Below are positions 1-8,135 of a stretch of 41,837 bases of DNA, one piece after another. The translations under genes were made by a program, and so were the position numbers. Position 1 is the first letter of the stretch. The number at the start of each line of letters is the position of its first letter. The DNA is from a bacterium (GTDB taxonomy: Bacteria; Bacillota; Bacilli; Lactobacillales; Streptococcaceae), in NCBI GenBank assembly GCA_905221325.1, contig CAJNCS010000012.1:1-41837 (forward strand), written 5' to 3'. The notes under the pieces were generated by a model that saw only the letters and a program-made list of their open reading frames with translations, searched no databases and was not told where the DNA came from.

Positions 1-279
1 AATGTTCACAATATCAAGTATCCCATCATGCACCGAAACATTCAGCCGGAATGGCAAGGCAAACAAAAAGATGACTTCACCAAGCAGTGGGAAACCTTCT
101 CCAGTGACTACACGAGCTTTCAAACGGAGATGAATACCTTCTATGATGCCATCTGTGATGAAATCACTAGACTAGAAAACCAAAAGAATGAAGAAAATGG
201 CATTATTGGTTGGTGTCAGAGTCAGATTAACAATCTGGGAAATTTCATCGAGAAGCTACTACATACGAAGGAGGGGTAA
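1..279 (+). pseudogene. 5'-truncated DUF5082-type partner protein of LXG cassette C
   Basis: The reading frame matches the C-terminal part of the 144-residue proteins at 3486-3920 and 35831-36265, ending in the same LLHTKEG tail. If the window is circular, its 5' end is at about 41347, where homology begins with AAATCCAACA just after a terminator. The first roughly 45-50 codons and the ribosome binding site are therefore missing. The only in-frame ATG (base 28) is an internal methionine of the intact copies and has no Shine-Dalgarno sequence, so a functional product is unlikely. Intact homologues are small helical proteins that assist LXG toxin export. Confidence 0.8.
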
Positions 280-480
280 GGTCATGTATGGAACGATTCA
301 ATTATCCGAGGTTCTGTTTAACTCACACATCAGTAGTTTGACCAAGGCTCAAGCTAGTCTAGCGGGAGTGAGTAAGCCAACCTTCAAAACAACATCAGAA
401 TCCAAGGTGCTCGATTTGTATCAGGAACAATTCAATGAGCTCTGTCAGCTGATGACGAGCTATACATCCTTATTGGGAAC
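1..480. repeat. Terminal redundancy, copy 1 (identical to 41358-41837)
   Basis: The first 480 bases recur at the very end of the window with a constant offset of 41357. The two copies share bases that differ in the paralogous copies at about 3650-4130 and 35990-36480, for example the TTGG form near base 209 and the CTACACG form near base 108. This is what a circular molecule written with overlapping ends looks like. A true tandem duplication cut exactly at the window edges is possible but much less likely. Confidence 0.85.
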
Positions 481-568
481 AGACATCGCCTTGATGGCAG
501 CTACAGGAAAGGAATTGGCTCGTACAGATACGGTATTGGGACAAACTCTGTTTCCTGGCTTGCAGTAG
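284..568 (+). CDS. Small helical LXG partner protein (DUF3130/TIGR04197-like), cassette C
   Basis: A 94-residue protein that starts MYGTIQLSEV. The ATG at 284 is chosen because it follows GGAGGGG at the end of the upstream frame and starts at the same point as the copies at 3925 and 36270. It is alpha-helical by composition, with no signal peptide or membrane segment. Proteins of this size and position, just upstream of an LXG gene, act as targeting partners (Lap-type, WXG100-like) that bind the LXG domain for T7SSb export; that role is from family knowledge. It is 9 bases from the LXG gene. The cassette lacks its 5' gene and probably its promoter, so expression is doubtful. The exact DUF is uncertain. 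Confidence 0.7.
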   Translation: MYGTIQLSEVLFNSHISSLTKAQASLAGVSKPTFKTTSESKVLDLYQEQFNELCQLMTSYTSLLGTDIALMAATGKELARTDTVLGQTLFPGLQ

Positions 569-577
569 GGAGGTGCC

Positions 578-2386
578 ATGAGTTACAAGATAATATTTGA
601 TGATATCACCTCTGTTCAAGTGGAAAGTCAAAAGACGATGAATGCTTGGGGAGAGGCCATCAATAATCTCAATACCGCTATGACGGACTTTATCAATAAC
701 ACCAACCTCCAAGGTCAGGCCATCTCGAGTATGCGAACCTACCTAGTAGAGGTGCATGGGACTCTTCTTCAAACTCTGGTCAACTTGATGAATGACTACT
801 CATCCAACCTCTTGCTTTACAAGGATGGTTACTATCAGATTGATTCGAGCAATCATGCAAAGCTACCAGGTCAGGTGTTTACAACCCTTCATAGTGATTT
901 AAAGAGTTCACGGGATAATCTAAAGAGTGAGATTGAGCTCTTGAATGCGGCTAAGGACAAGATTTCAGACTTGGTAAGCTATTCAGGAAGTAGTCATACC
1001 AGCACGGTCATGGACTATAACTTCCTCATGAATCAGGTCAAGAACCTAGACAGCTCCATCATCCAGTACGAAAGCAGCCATGCGGGTCAGGATTTGGTCG
1101 CCTTTAAGGAGCTTCTAGCTGCGACCAAGGCTTTGATCGCAGAGCATGCAGGGAAGACACGTACGGTGGGAAGCTACCAGTCGGGAGATTTCGCCAAACT
1201 CCAATCTGTCCAACGCTTTGCGATAGCTTACCAACAGGCGACCCAGCAGATGGAGAGTCGCGTTGAGCGAGTGAAAGCCGCCCAGGAGCGGGACAAGGCT
1301 CGTTTTGAGGCTTTGGCTGCGGAGGATCGGGCCAAGAAGGGGTGGATAGACCTGGGACTTGGTGTACTGACCGTTGCGTTTGGGATTCTTGCGATTGTAG
1401 GAACCATGGGATCTGCGACACCTTTGGTTTTTGGAGCTGGCTTAACGGCAGGACTTGGGTAGTTTGCTTATGGGACCTCTAATATGTATGAGGCAGGTCA
1501 GGATATCCAACTTGGGAATGCAGGGGATATCCATACCAAGTCAAGAAATCCTATCCGAGATACGCTTTTTATGGGGAATGATAAGCTGTATCATCAGGTT
1601 GGTAGAATTTTTGTGACGGCAAGTGCCATCATGATTCCCATAGGGCAGACGCAGAGCGTTGTCAAGGGCTTAACCCAGTTTGCGATAGGGGAAGCAGGGG
1701 CTTATACAACGGGTCAGGTTGCCTATCATGGGACTAAGATTCTAGGTGGTAGTGAAGAGGACGCCCAAACCGCAAACTTTATCGGAAACCTGGTAGGAGG
1801 TTATGCGGCCTCCTCAGCAGCCAGCAAGTTTAGTCTCAATAAGGTGAAGGTAGACGTCGAAACACCGAAGTTTAACCGTGAACAGATTCTAAGGAATCTG
1901 GAAGAAAGCAGGCTTGCGAGGGAATCCAGTAACTTTGACCGATATCTCGCGAAGGAATCATTGATAAAGTATCCAACTTTATTAGATAGTAAAGTCAAAA
2001 TTGTTGATAAAGCAAAATTACCAGATTGGATTGGAGAATCCTTTACAGATAGTAATTATAGGACAGTTATTACAACAGAAGAAATAACACTCTATCGAAC
2101 ATTTGGTGGATACTCTGATGCTGGAGGAGGGTTTGTCACTACAACACCTGCTTCAAGTCGTATACAAGCTAAAATAGATACTGCACTATTACCTGAATGG
2201 AAGAATACTAGACAATATGAAGCAGTAATAAAAATTCCAAAAGGAGTAGAATTAAATATTGGAAAAGTTGCTCCTCAAACAATAAATTCCTCAGGATTTA
2301 TATTAAAAGGAGGAGCTGATCAAGTTTTATTACCAAATCCATGGCCATTAGACTGGATAGTAGATATACGAGTTGTACCAAATTAA
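578..2386 (+). pseudogene. LXG polymorphic toxin C, interrupted by an in-frame amber stop
   Basis: Residues 1-294 match the LXG proteins at 4219 and 36564 almost exactly: an LXG helical export region with LQGQA near residue 47, then a glycine-rich hydrophobic segment. A TAG at 1460-1462 replaces the ACG or ACA threonine codon found in the paralogues, and the same frame then stays open and homologous to 2386. The full product would be about 602 residues. The variable tip (about 1958-2386) contains LYRTFGG, GFVTTTPASS and GGADQVLLP blocks, in an order that recalls the R, STS and E motifs of ADP-ribosyltransferase-like toxins, but the last acidic motif is not clear. The stop would leave the export half without a toxin. 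An ATG at 1484 could restart translation of the toxin half, but no good ribosome site is seen. Confidence 0.85.
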
Positions 2387-2397
2387 GGTTTTGAATT

Positions 2398-2652
2398 ATG
2401 AAAAATAAATATATGAAGTATACAGACAAATTACAAGATTTAATTGACTTAGAATATCCAAGTCAGAAGTTATACCCGGGAGTTATACAGGATATATATA
2501 ACCTAACTAAGCGCATAGAACGAGAGGAAAATATCAATAACATTAGTTTTTTTAGTTTAGCAAGAAGATTTGTAGATGAAACAATGGATTATAAAAGCGA
2601 AATTTTAGTAGTCTTAAAACAATTAGAGAAAGAGTTTAAAAAAGAAAATTGA
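2398..2652 (+). CDS. Probable immunity protein for LXG toxin C (84 aa)
   Basis: A small, charged, AT-rich gene 11 bases after the toxin C stop, ending in a lysine-rich helix. It has no signal peptide or membrane helix, so it would be cytoplasmic, as expected if the toxin acts in the cytoplasm. The family was not recognised. The immunity role is inferred from position: small genes right after a variable toxin tip are normally the cognate immunity genes. It overlaps the next gene by 4 bases (ATGA-type), so the two are translationally coupled. Confidence 0.6.
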   Translation: MKNKYMKYTDKLQDLIDLEYPSQKLYPGVIQDIYNLTKRIEREENINNISFFSLARRFVDETMDYKSEILVVLKQLEKEFKKEN

Positions 2653-3335
2653 TGGACAATAGATTAATTGATTTGATAATGAATCTAAGAATTTGTTATG
2701 ATAAAAGTATAGAGATACAATTATTTAAAGAATTATTAAAGACAAAATTTTTGTGCCCTATCAGTATTGATGATCAACAAAATTTAACTATTAATAGTGT
2801 AGTAGATAGTAATGATTTAAACTTTTTACCCCTTTACATAAAGGAAACCGATATCAAGGGAAAAGACAGAGAACTTGAATATTTAGAAATATCGATTGAA
2901 AATGCTACTGATCTATTAATTAGATTAAAAAATTTTAGTGGTGTGTCTATAAATCCTAGAACCACTAACTTTAATATAAGATTAGATGATTTAAAAAATA
3001 TTATTGAAGCATTTTCAGAAGATAGCGTCGAGATTATATCGGAAATATCAAATGAGCCAATTTCTGAAAAATTAGAAGAATTTGATGATATTTTTAATAA
3101 ATTCAAAGTAATTGATAGGGTTTTTCTGTTAAAGATAAGAAAAGCAACAGAAACAAATTTTCATTGGCTATTTGTTATTGATTGTTTAGACTTTAATTTG
3201 ATAATTGCTCAGTTTTCTAGCGAGGTTAGTTCTTTTTTCCCCAAAAATGAAGTTATAGATTTCCTTCCATTAAAAACTCACTTTTCGTATGATGTAACAA
3301 GAGATGTATTACCAATCTATAAACGTTGTTTATAA
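2649..3335 (+). CDS. Hypothetical protein with SseB-like features, putative second immunity protein
   Basis: A 228-residue acidic cytoplasmic protein coupled to the preceding gene by a 4-base overlap. The part around residues 20-65 (a helical FKELLKTKF segment, a CPI strand, then FLPLYIKETDI) resembles the N-terminal fold of SseB-type proteins, a fold used by several immunity families; this is a weak similarity seen by eye. The gene is much more AT-rich than the LXG export half, like other toxin and immunity tips here. It is the last gene before cassette D. It could be a second immunity factor for toxin C or the immunity gene of a lost toxin. Confidence 0.5.
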   Translation: MMDNRLIDLIMNLRICYDKSIEIQLFKELLKTKFLCPISIDDQQNLTINSVVDSNDLNFLPLYIKETDIKGKDRELEYLEISIENATDLLIRLKNFSGVSINPRTTNFNIRLDDLKNIIEAFSEDSVEIISEISNEPISEKLEEFDDIFNKFKVIDRVFLLKIRKATETNFHWLFVIDCLDFNLIIAQFSSEVSSFFPKNEVIDFLPLKTHFSYDVTRDVLPIYKRCL

Positions 3336-3485
3336 CACATTTTTAAATATGCTCAGTGCTCTCTTAATGCGAAATCTACAAAAAATAATTTAAGAATGAA
3401 TCTTATGAATTTCAAAAATTTAGGCCTAGTGAAACTTGGAATAAGGGTACTGTTGAAAGTAATGGTAGAACTAGGAGGATAATAC

Positions 3486-3920
3486 ATGGGGCAAATAGAC
3501 TATGATCAAATCTATTATCTTCAAGGTAGAGTGAATGCTCACTACTCCAGCATCTCCTCCGCCCAATCCCGGATTACTTCTATCGATGAAAAATTGGAAC
3601 GTCTTCGCACCGCTAAGAAGTCTGTAAGTGAAATCCAACAGAATGTTCACAATATCAAGTATCCCATCATGCACCGAAACATTCAGCCGGAATGGCAAGG
3701 CAAACAAAAAGATGACTTCACCAAGCAGTGGGAAACCTTCTCTAGTGACTATACGAGCTTTCAAACGGAGATGAATACCTTCTATGATGCCATCTGTGAT
3801 GAAATCACTAGACTAGAAAACCAAAAGAATGAAGAAAACGGCATTATTGGCTGGTGTCAGAGTCAGATTAACAATCTGGGGAATTTCATCGAGAAGCTAC
3901 TACATACGAAGGAGGGGTAA
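3486..3920 (+). CDS. DUF5082-type LXG partner protein, cassette D
   Basis: A complete 144-residue helical protein, nearly identical to the one at 35831. The start is set by AGGAGG at 3474-3479 and by the shared ATGGG start. It has a predicted coiled-coil N-terminal half (heptad-like SITSIDEKLERL) and a central WQGKQKDDF that resembles the WXG turn of WXG100 proteins. DUF5082-type proteins sit upstream of LXG toxins in Firmicutes and help deliver them to T7SSb. The 20 or so bases before the ATG read ELGG-stop in frame, the same as the end of the DUF4176 gene at 35827, so this cassette appears to be joined to the relic of a deleted DUF4176 gene. Confidence 0.8.
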   Translation: MGQIDYDQIYYLQGRVNAHYSSISSAQSRITSIDEKLERLRTAKKSVSEIQQNVHNIKYPIMHRNIQPEWQGKQKDDFTKQWETFSSDYTSFQTEMNTFYDAICDEITRLENQKNEENGIIGWCQSQINNLGNFIEKLLHTKEG

Positions 3921-3924
3921 GGTC

Positions 3925-4209
3925 ATGTATGGAACGATTCAATTATCTGAGGTTCTGTTTAGCTCGCACATCAGTAGTTTGACCAAGGCTCAGGCTAGTC
4001 TAGCGGGAGTGAGTAAGCCAACCTTCAAAACAACATCAGAATCCAAGGTGATCGATTTGTATCAGGAACAATTTGAGGAGCTCTGTCAGCTGATGACGAG
4101 CTATACCTCCTTATTGGGAACAGACATCGCCTTGATGGCAGCTACAGGAAAAGAATTGGCCCGTACAGATACAGTATTGGGACAAAGCCTGTTTTCTGGC
4201 TTGCAGTAG
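3925..4209 (+). CDS. Small helical LXG partner protein (DUF3130/TIGR04197-like), cassette D
   Basis: A 94-residue protein, start placed at the ATG 5 bases after the preceding stop; the GGAGGGG ribosome site lies inside the end of the upstream gene. It differs from the copies at 284 and 36270 by only a few residues (Ser for Asn at residue 14, Ile for Leu and Glu for Asn in the middle). It is expected to form a WXG100-like helical hairpin and to bind the LXG domain of the next gene during export. The module order DUF5082-type, this gene, LXG is intact here, so cassette D is predicted to be functional. Confidence 0.75.
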   Translation: MYGTIQLSEVLFSSHISSLTKAQASLAGVSKPTFKTTSESKVIDLYQEQFEELCQLMTSYTSLLGTDIALMAATGKELARTDTVLGQSLFSGLQ

Positions 4210-4218
4210 GGAGGTGCC

Positions 4219-6162
4219 ATGAGTTACAAGATAATATTTGATGATATTACCTCTGTTCAAGTAGAAAGTCAAAAGACGATGAATGCTTGGGGAGAGGCCA
4301 TCAATAATCTCAATACCGCTATGACGGACTTTATCAATAACACCAATCTCCAAGGTCAGGCTATCTCAAGTATGCGCACCTACCTAGTAGAGGTGCATGG
4401 AACCCTCCTTCAAACTCTGGTCAACTTGATGAATGATTACTCATCCAATCTCTTGCTTTACAAGGATGGTTACTATCAGATCGATTCGAGTAATCATGCA
4501 AAGCTACCAGGTCAGGTGTTTACAACCCTTCATAGTGATTTAAAGAGTTCACGGGACAATCTAAAGAGTGAGATTGAGCTCTTGAATGCGGCCAAGGACA
4601 AGATTTCAGACTTGGTAAGCTATTCAGGAAGTAGTCATACCAGTACGGTCATGGACTATAACTTTCTCATGAATCAGGTCAAGAACCTAGACAGCTCCAT
4701 CATCCAGTACGAAAGCAGCCATGCGGGTCAGGATTTGGTCGCCTTTAAGGAGCTTCTAGCTGCGACCAAGGCCTTGATCGCAGAGCATGCAGGGAAGACA
4801 CGTACGGTGGGAAGCTATCAGTCGGGAGATTTTGCTAAACTCCAATCTGTTCAACGCTTTGCGATAGCCTACCAACAGGCGACCAAGCAGATGGAGAGTC
4901 GCGTTGAACGAGTGAAAGCTGCTCAAGAGAGGGACAAGGTTCGTTTTGAAGCCTTGGCTGCGGAGGATCGAGCCAAGAAAGGTTGGATAGACCTGGGTCT
5001 TGGTGTGGTGACCTTTGCGATTGGTGCTTTAGCGATTTGGGCAACTATGGGTGCAGCGACACCCTTAGTTGTTGGATTTGGGCTAACTGCAGGTCTAGGG
5101 ACAACGGCCTATGGGGCGTCAAATATGTACGAGGCAGGTCAGAATATCCAACTTGGGAATGCAGGGGATATCCATACAAAGTCAAGAAATCCTATCCGAG
5201 ATACGCTTTTCATGGGCAATGACAAGCTGTATCATCAGGTTGGTGGGCTCTTTGTGACGGCGAGTGCTATCATGATTCCCATAGGGCAGACGAAGAGCGT
5301 TGTCAAAGGCTTGACTCAGTTTGCGATGGGAGAAGCCGGCGCTTATACAACGGGTCAGGTTGCCTATCATGGGACTAAGATTCTAGGTGGTAGTGAAGAG
5401 GACGCCCAAACCGCAAACTTTATCGGAAACCTGGTAGGAGGTTATGCGGCCTCCTCAGCAGCCAGCAAGTTTAGTCTCAATAAGGTGAAGGTAGACGTCG
5501 AAACACCGAAGTTTAACCGTGAACAGATTCTAAGGAATCTGGAAGAAAGCAGGCTTGCGAGGGAATCCAGTAACTTTAACCAATATCTGGCGAAGGAGAA
5601 GTTCCAGAAAACCTTGATGGGTATGGAACCGATGGACCGTCAGAGATATCTTCAATGGCACAAATATGCGGAGGCAGGTATCGAACCATCCGATAGAGTC
5701 AAATTAAGAAATTGGTCATATCCACCTGAGCCAGAATTTTACCTTAAAAATAAAAATGTATATGATAATCCAGATTATTTTAATCAGCTAACAGGGGATA
5801 CAATTTATCCAGGAACTCCTGAAAGTTCCTTAGGGAGAGTTGACGGTAGTATACATAAAGATGGATTTTTGAATGGAAAATATAAAGAATCCGTAATATT
5901 ACCTGGAACCCGAATAAATAGAATTGGTTCTAATCCGACAGGAAGGTATTTCTCTCCTGAAGGAGCAACATTTGGTGAGAAAGCCTTACCTCCTTTTATG
6001 AAACTCCAACCGAATTCAGACTACATTGTTCTAAAAGAAATACCAACAAAAGAAGGATTAGTTGCACCTTGGTTTGATGAACCTGGTATGGGAATTCAAT
6101 ATTATACATATTTAACAATTGATGAATTAGAAAAAGGGAATTTTCTACTTAAATTGAAATAG
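4219..6162 (+). CDS. LXG toxin D with C-terminal TNT-type NAD+ glycohydrolase domain
   Basis: A 647-residue secreted antibacterial toxin. Residues 1 to about 240 form the helical LXG export domain (LQGQA at about 47). Residues 254-300 are a glycine- and alanine-rich hydrophobic stretch that could cross a membrane. A conserved linker runs to about 455. The tip, about 515-647, is a TNT (DUF4237) domain: RINRIGS...GRYFSPEGATF...ALPP at about 563-592 and APWFDEPGMGIQYY at about 615-628. These match the conserved arginine, the FLSP-like block and the final glycine-rich QY block of tuberculosis necrotizing toxin and its relatives, which hydrolyse NAD+. The cognate immunity gene follows 10 bases later. 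It is the only complete cassette with a recognised enzymatic tip, and so the best candidate for an active effector. Confidence 0.88.
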   Translation: MSYKIIFDDITSVQVESQKTMNAWGEAINNLNTAMTDFINNTNLQGQAISSMRTYLVEVHGTLLQTLVNLMNDYSSNLLLYKDGYYQIDSSNHAKLPGQVFTTLHSDLKSSRDNLKSEIELLNAAKDKISDLVSYSGSSHTSTVMDYNFLMNQVKNLDSSIIQYESSHAGQDLVAFKELLAATKALIAEHAGKTRTVGSYQSGDFAKLQSVQRFAIAYQQATKQMESRVERVKAAQERDKVRFEALAAEDRAKKGWIDLGLGVVTFAIGALAIWATMGAATPLVVGFGLTAGLGTTAYGASNMYEAGQNIQLGNAGDIHTKSRNPIRDTLFMGNDKLYHQVGGLFVTASAIMIPIGQTKSVVKGLTQFAMGEAGAYTTGQVAYHGTKILGGSEEDAQTANFIGNLVGGYAASSAASKFSLNKVKVDVETPKFNREQILRNLEESRLARESSNFNQYLAKEKFQKTLMGMEPMDRQRYLQWHKYAEAGIEPSDRVKLRNWSYPPEPEFYLKNKNVYDNPDYFNQLTGDTIYPGTPESSLGRVDGSIHKDGFLNGKYKESVILPGTRINRIGSNPTGRYFSPEGATFGEKALPPFMKLQPNSDYIVLKEIPTKEGLVAPWFDEPGMGIQYYTYLTIDELEKGNFLLKLK

Positions 6163-6172
6163 GAATAATTAA

Positions 6173-6601
6173 ATGCTAATAAAATTAAAAAACAAAATTG
6201 AATCCGAAGTTTCAAAAATTGGAAACATAAAATTAGGTGAATTTGGAATTCATTTTTCTGAACAACCTCCCTACTTTCCGGAGGGAATTTCTATAATAGA
6301 GGATGGAAATGGAAGGTATAATCTAGTTTTTACTGAGAGAGGAAAAATAACATCCGAGATTTCTAAATTAGATGATAATGAGGTGACTTATCAAATTTTA
6401 AAGATAATCATTAAGAATGTTTCCTCGCAAAAGATTGATGAAAAAGATGTAGATTTAATTGACAAATTGATTAAAAATAACGAATTTGAGAAAGTTAGTC
6501 AAATAGTAGAGAAAGTACAAGAGAATAGATATCAATACGAAAAGGAATTATTTGAGAAAATCAGTCCGCTATACACTTCATGGTTCGAAAAAGAGCATTA
6601 A
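6173..6601 (+). CDS. Immunity protein for the TNT toxin D (Imm63-like)
   Basis: A 142-residue cytoplasmic acidic protein. A YGIHF-like block (FGIHF near residue 25) and a later FTERG block are reminiscent of the Imm63 family, which I recall as a partner of TNT-type toxins; this assignment is from memory and not tested. It lies directly downstream of the TNT toxin, so it is predicted to bind the TNT domain and block NAD+ hydrolysis in the producer. No signal peptide is present, consistent with protection in the cytoplasm, where NAD+ is located. Confidence 0.65.
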   Translation: MLIKLKNKIESEVSKIGNIKLGEFGIHFSEQPPYFPEGISIIEDGNGRYNLVFTERGKITSEISKLDDNEVTYQILKIIIKNVSSQKIDEKDVDLIDKLIKNNEFEKVSQIVEKVQENRYQYEKELFEKISPLYTSWFEKEH

Positions 6602-6608
6602 TAATTAG

Positions 6609-6785
6609 TATAAATCCCTTGTTATTTCAATTCAAAATCCAAGAATTCCAAGTGGAAATGAAGAGTCTGCTTTTGAAGGTTTTTGGAAACCAGGAGGACA
6701 AACCTTCCCAGGAAATATGCCAGAAGCAGTCATTGACGAAGTTCCATGGGGAGAATTTACAATTAGAAAATTAGGAGGCGATTAA
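6609..6785 (+). pseudogene. Orphan C-terminal tail of a lost toxin
   Basis: An open frame without a start codon, bounded upstream by a TAG at 6606-6608, encodes about 58 residues ending FTIRKLGGD. It contains an ESAFEGFWKPGGQTFPG block and an EVPWGEF block of the type found at the end of a toxin domain. It is followed 1 base later by a separate gene in the position of an immunity gene. I read it as the last part of a displaced LXG toxin tip that was left beside its immunity gene when another tip was inserted upstream. The toxin family was not recognised. No ribosome site is seen. Confidence 0.6.
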
Positions 6786-6786
6786 A

Positions 6787-7170
6787 ATGAGTTTAACTAA
6801 AATAACATGGGAAGAGTATGGGAATTTTAAGGCGGTCCATACGCCAGACAATCTTTATATTCGGGAGCACAATGGAAGATACTACACGTTTTTTGAACTT
6901 GGTATTGCATCTGTGAGACGAGTATTTGAGATAAACGCTACAGATTTTAAAGCATATCTATCTGGGGAGCGCTCAGGAAATGATTTGTTATTTAAAGCTC
7001 AGAATGACTGTTGGCCACCGAATGTGACACAAGAAGAAGCTGATAGAAATTTCTTGAGGCAATATCCTGAAGCTTTAAGAGGAAATCCTGAAGCGCAAGG
7101 TTTATTCACAAAGGCTGAACTGGAAGAAATATTACCTGAAGGAGCTAAAATTCTAGCGAGCGGTGACTAA
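6787..7170 (+). CDS. Orphan immunity protein paired with the toxin tail at 6609-6785
   Basis: A 127-residue soluble protein with a good ribosome site (GGAGG at 6774-6778) overlapping the end of the toxin remnant. It is rich in aromatic residues in the first half and has a charged C-terminal helix (FTKAELEEILPEGAK). The family was not recognised. It directly follows a headless toxin tail, which supports an immunity role. Keeping it after losing the toxin would protect the host from neighbours that still carry that toxin. Confidence 0.6.
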   Translation: MSLTKITWEEYGNFKAVHTPDNLYIREHNGRYYTFFELGIASVRRVFEINATDFKAYLSGERSGNDLLFKAQNDCWPPNVTQEEADRNFLRQYPEALRGNPEAQGLFTKAELEEILPEGAKILASGD

Positions 7171-7199
7171 GTAGTGGAAACTAATCTTAATAAAATCAA

Positions 7200-7742
7200 A
7201 TGATTAATTTTACAGAGAATTATATAAGTCTGTTCGAAATTGGAAATATGAAAGATTATCAAATGAAAAATTACAGAGAACTCTTATTAAGAGCTATTCA
7301 AATTGGCAATGTTGTAGGGATTTTGCGAGGTGAAAAAAGATATCATATAGATCCTCCAACCTCTGTACCAGATGTTTTTCCGACAGATATTTGCCAAGTA
7401 TTAACTGAGTACTTCTACAAGCAAAATGATATAGACAAGATTCAGAGTATATTAGAAGGCAGTCTTATAGAGTTATCACAGAGTTCTGCCGTTGATTTAT
7501 ATATTTCGGTTTTATTTTTTGATGCAATCCTTTTCATGCAAGAAAAAAATATAGCTAGTTTTACAATCCATACATTGACAGTTGCACAAGCAATCGCTAA
7601 GGGAGTTAAGATTTTCCAAAAGGAATTGAACGACAGTATCATTTTTCTAAACGGTCTTGTTAAAATAAAACCCATGAGCCAGATAGAAAGATTAAATAAA
7701 AAGTATCAAAATAATGAACAGCTTTCTATTATTGAGCAATAG
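7200..7742 (+). CDS. Hypothetical protein, probable orphan immunity protein
   Basis: A 180-residue, mostly helical, soluble protein with no signal peptide. It lies in a run of four small AT-rich genes on the same strand after toxin D, and none of them has an adjacent intact toxin. The family was not recognised. An immunity function is inferred only from its place in the array. The helical repeat-like composition (LLLRAIQIG, LTEYFYKQNDIDKIQSIL) recalls helical-repeat immunity proteins. The start at 7200 has no strong ribosome site; GTGACTAAG just upstream is weak. Confidence 0.45.
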   Translation: MINFTENYISLFEIGNMKDYQMKNYRELLLRAIQIGNVVGILRGEKRYHIDPPTSVPDVFPTDICQVLTEYFYKQNDIDKIQSILEGSLIELSQSSAVDLYISVLFFDAILFMQEKNIASFTIHTLTVAQAIAKGVKIFQKELNDSIIFLNGLVKIKPMSQIERLNKKYQNNEQLSIIEQ

Positions 7743-7793
7743 TGGCGGAAGTTGTAACGCTATATAGATGAACTGTTAGTTGAGATAAATATT

Positions 7794-8120
7794 ATGAAAG
7801 AGAATTTAAATTTTAATCTATTAAAACAAGATGTAGAAAAAGAAATTAGAGAAAAAGGCTTTGAAAATCTTTATTATGCTTTGTTTGATGAGCACAGTAG
7901 TCAACTTTGGGCTATCCATCTATTCTATCGAGATGGGAAATTTATGGTAAATAGTCGGGACGACCGGACCTATATAATGGGGAAAACATGGGAGTTTGAA
8001 AATTTTGAAGAGGCAAAGCTATTATTTCTGAAAAAAATGGAATCTTTCATCGAAATGAACAGATATTTTGTACAGAATGGAGATTCACCCTACTATTCAT
8101 GTAGTTTGTGGGATAAATAA
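7794..8120 (+). CDS. Orphan immunity protein, Imm59-like paralogue
   Basis: A 108-residue protein related by eye to the immunity gene at 40926 and to the broken gene at 8136. All share an YALF or SIFNE-type motif, a Trp followed by an alternating strand, a FxNFEEAK block, a NRYFVQNG-like block and a final SLWD or SPLWD. This pattern resembles the Imm59 family as I remember it. No toxin gene is adjacent. The homologous gene at 40926 pairs with a TNT-type toxin (B), so this orphan may protect against related TNT toxins. Confidence 0.55.
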   Translation: MKENLNFNLLKQDVEKEIREKGFENLYYALFDEHSSQLWAIHLFYRDGKFMVNSRDDRTYIMGKTWEFENFEEAKLLFLKKMESFIEMNRYFVQNGDSPYYSCSLWDK

Positions 8121-8135
8121 GAAGGTCAAGCAAAG

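Noticed and set aside
1104..1421. Opposite-strand frames within the LXG genes
   Set aside because: They recur in each LXG copy only because the coding strand is conserved; no ribosome sites.
4983..5222. Second frame inside LXG D (also at 37328) as a gene
   Set aside because: It is a shadow frame in conserved LXG sequence, with no ribosome site and no independent conservation signal.
6580..6774. The 64-codon frame over the toxin tail
   Set aside because: The frame at 6609-6785 reads as a real protein end next to an immunity gene; this one lies in the wrong frame.
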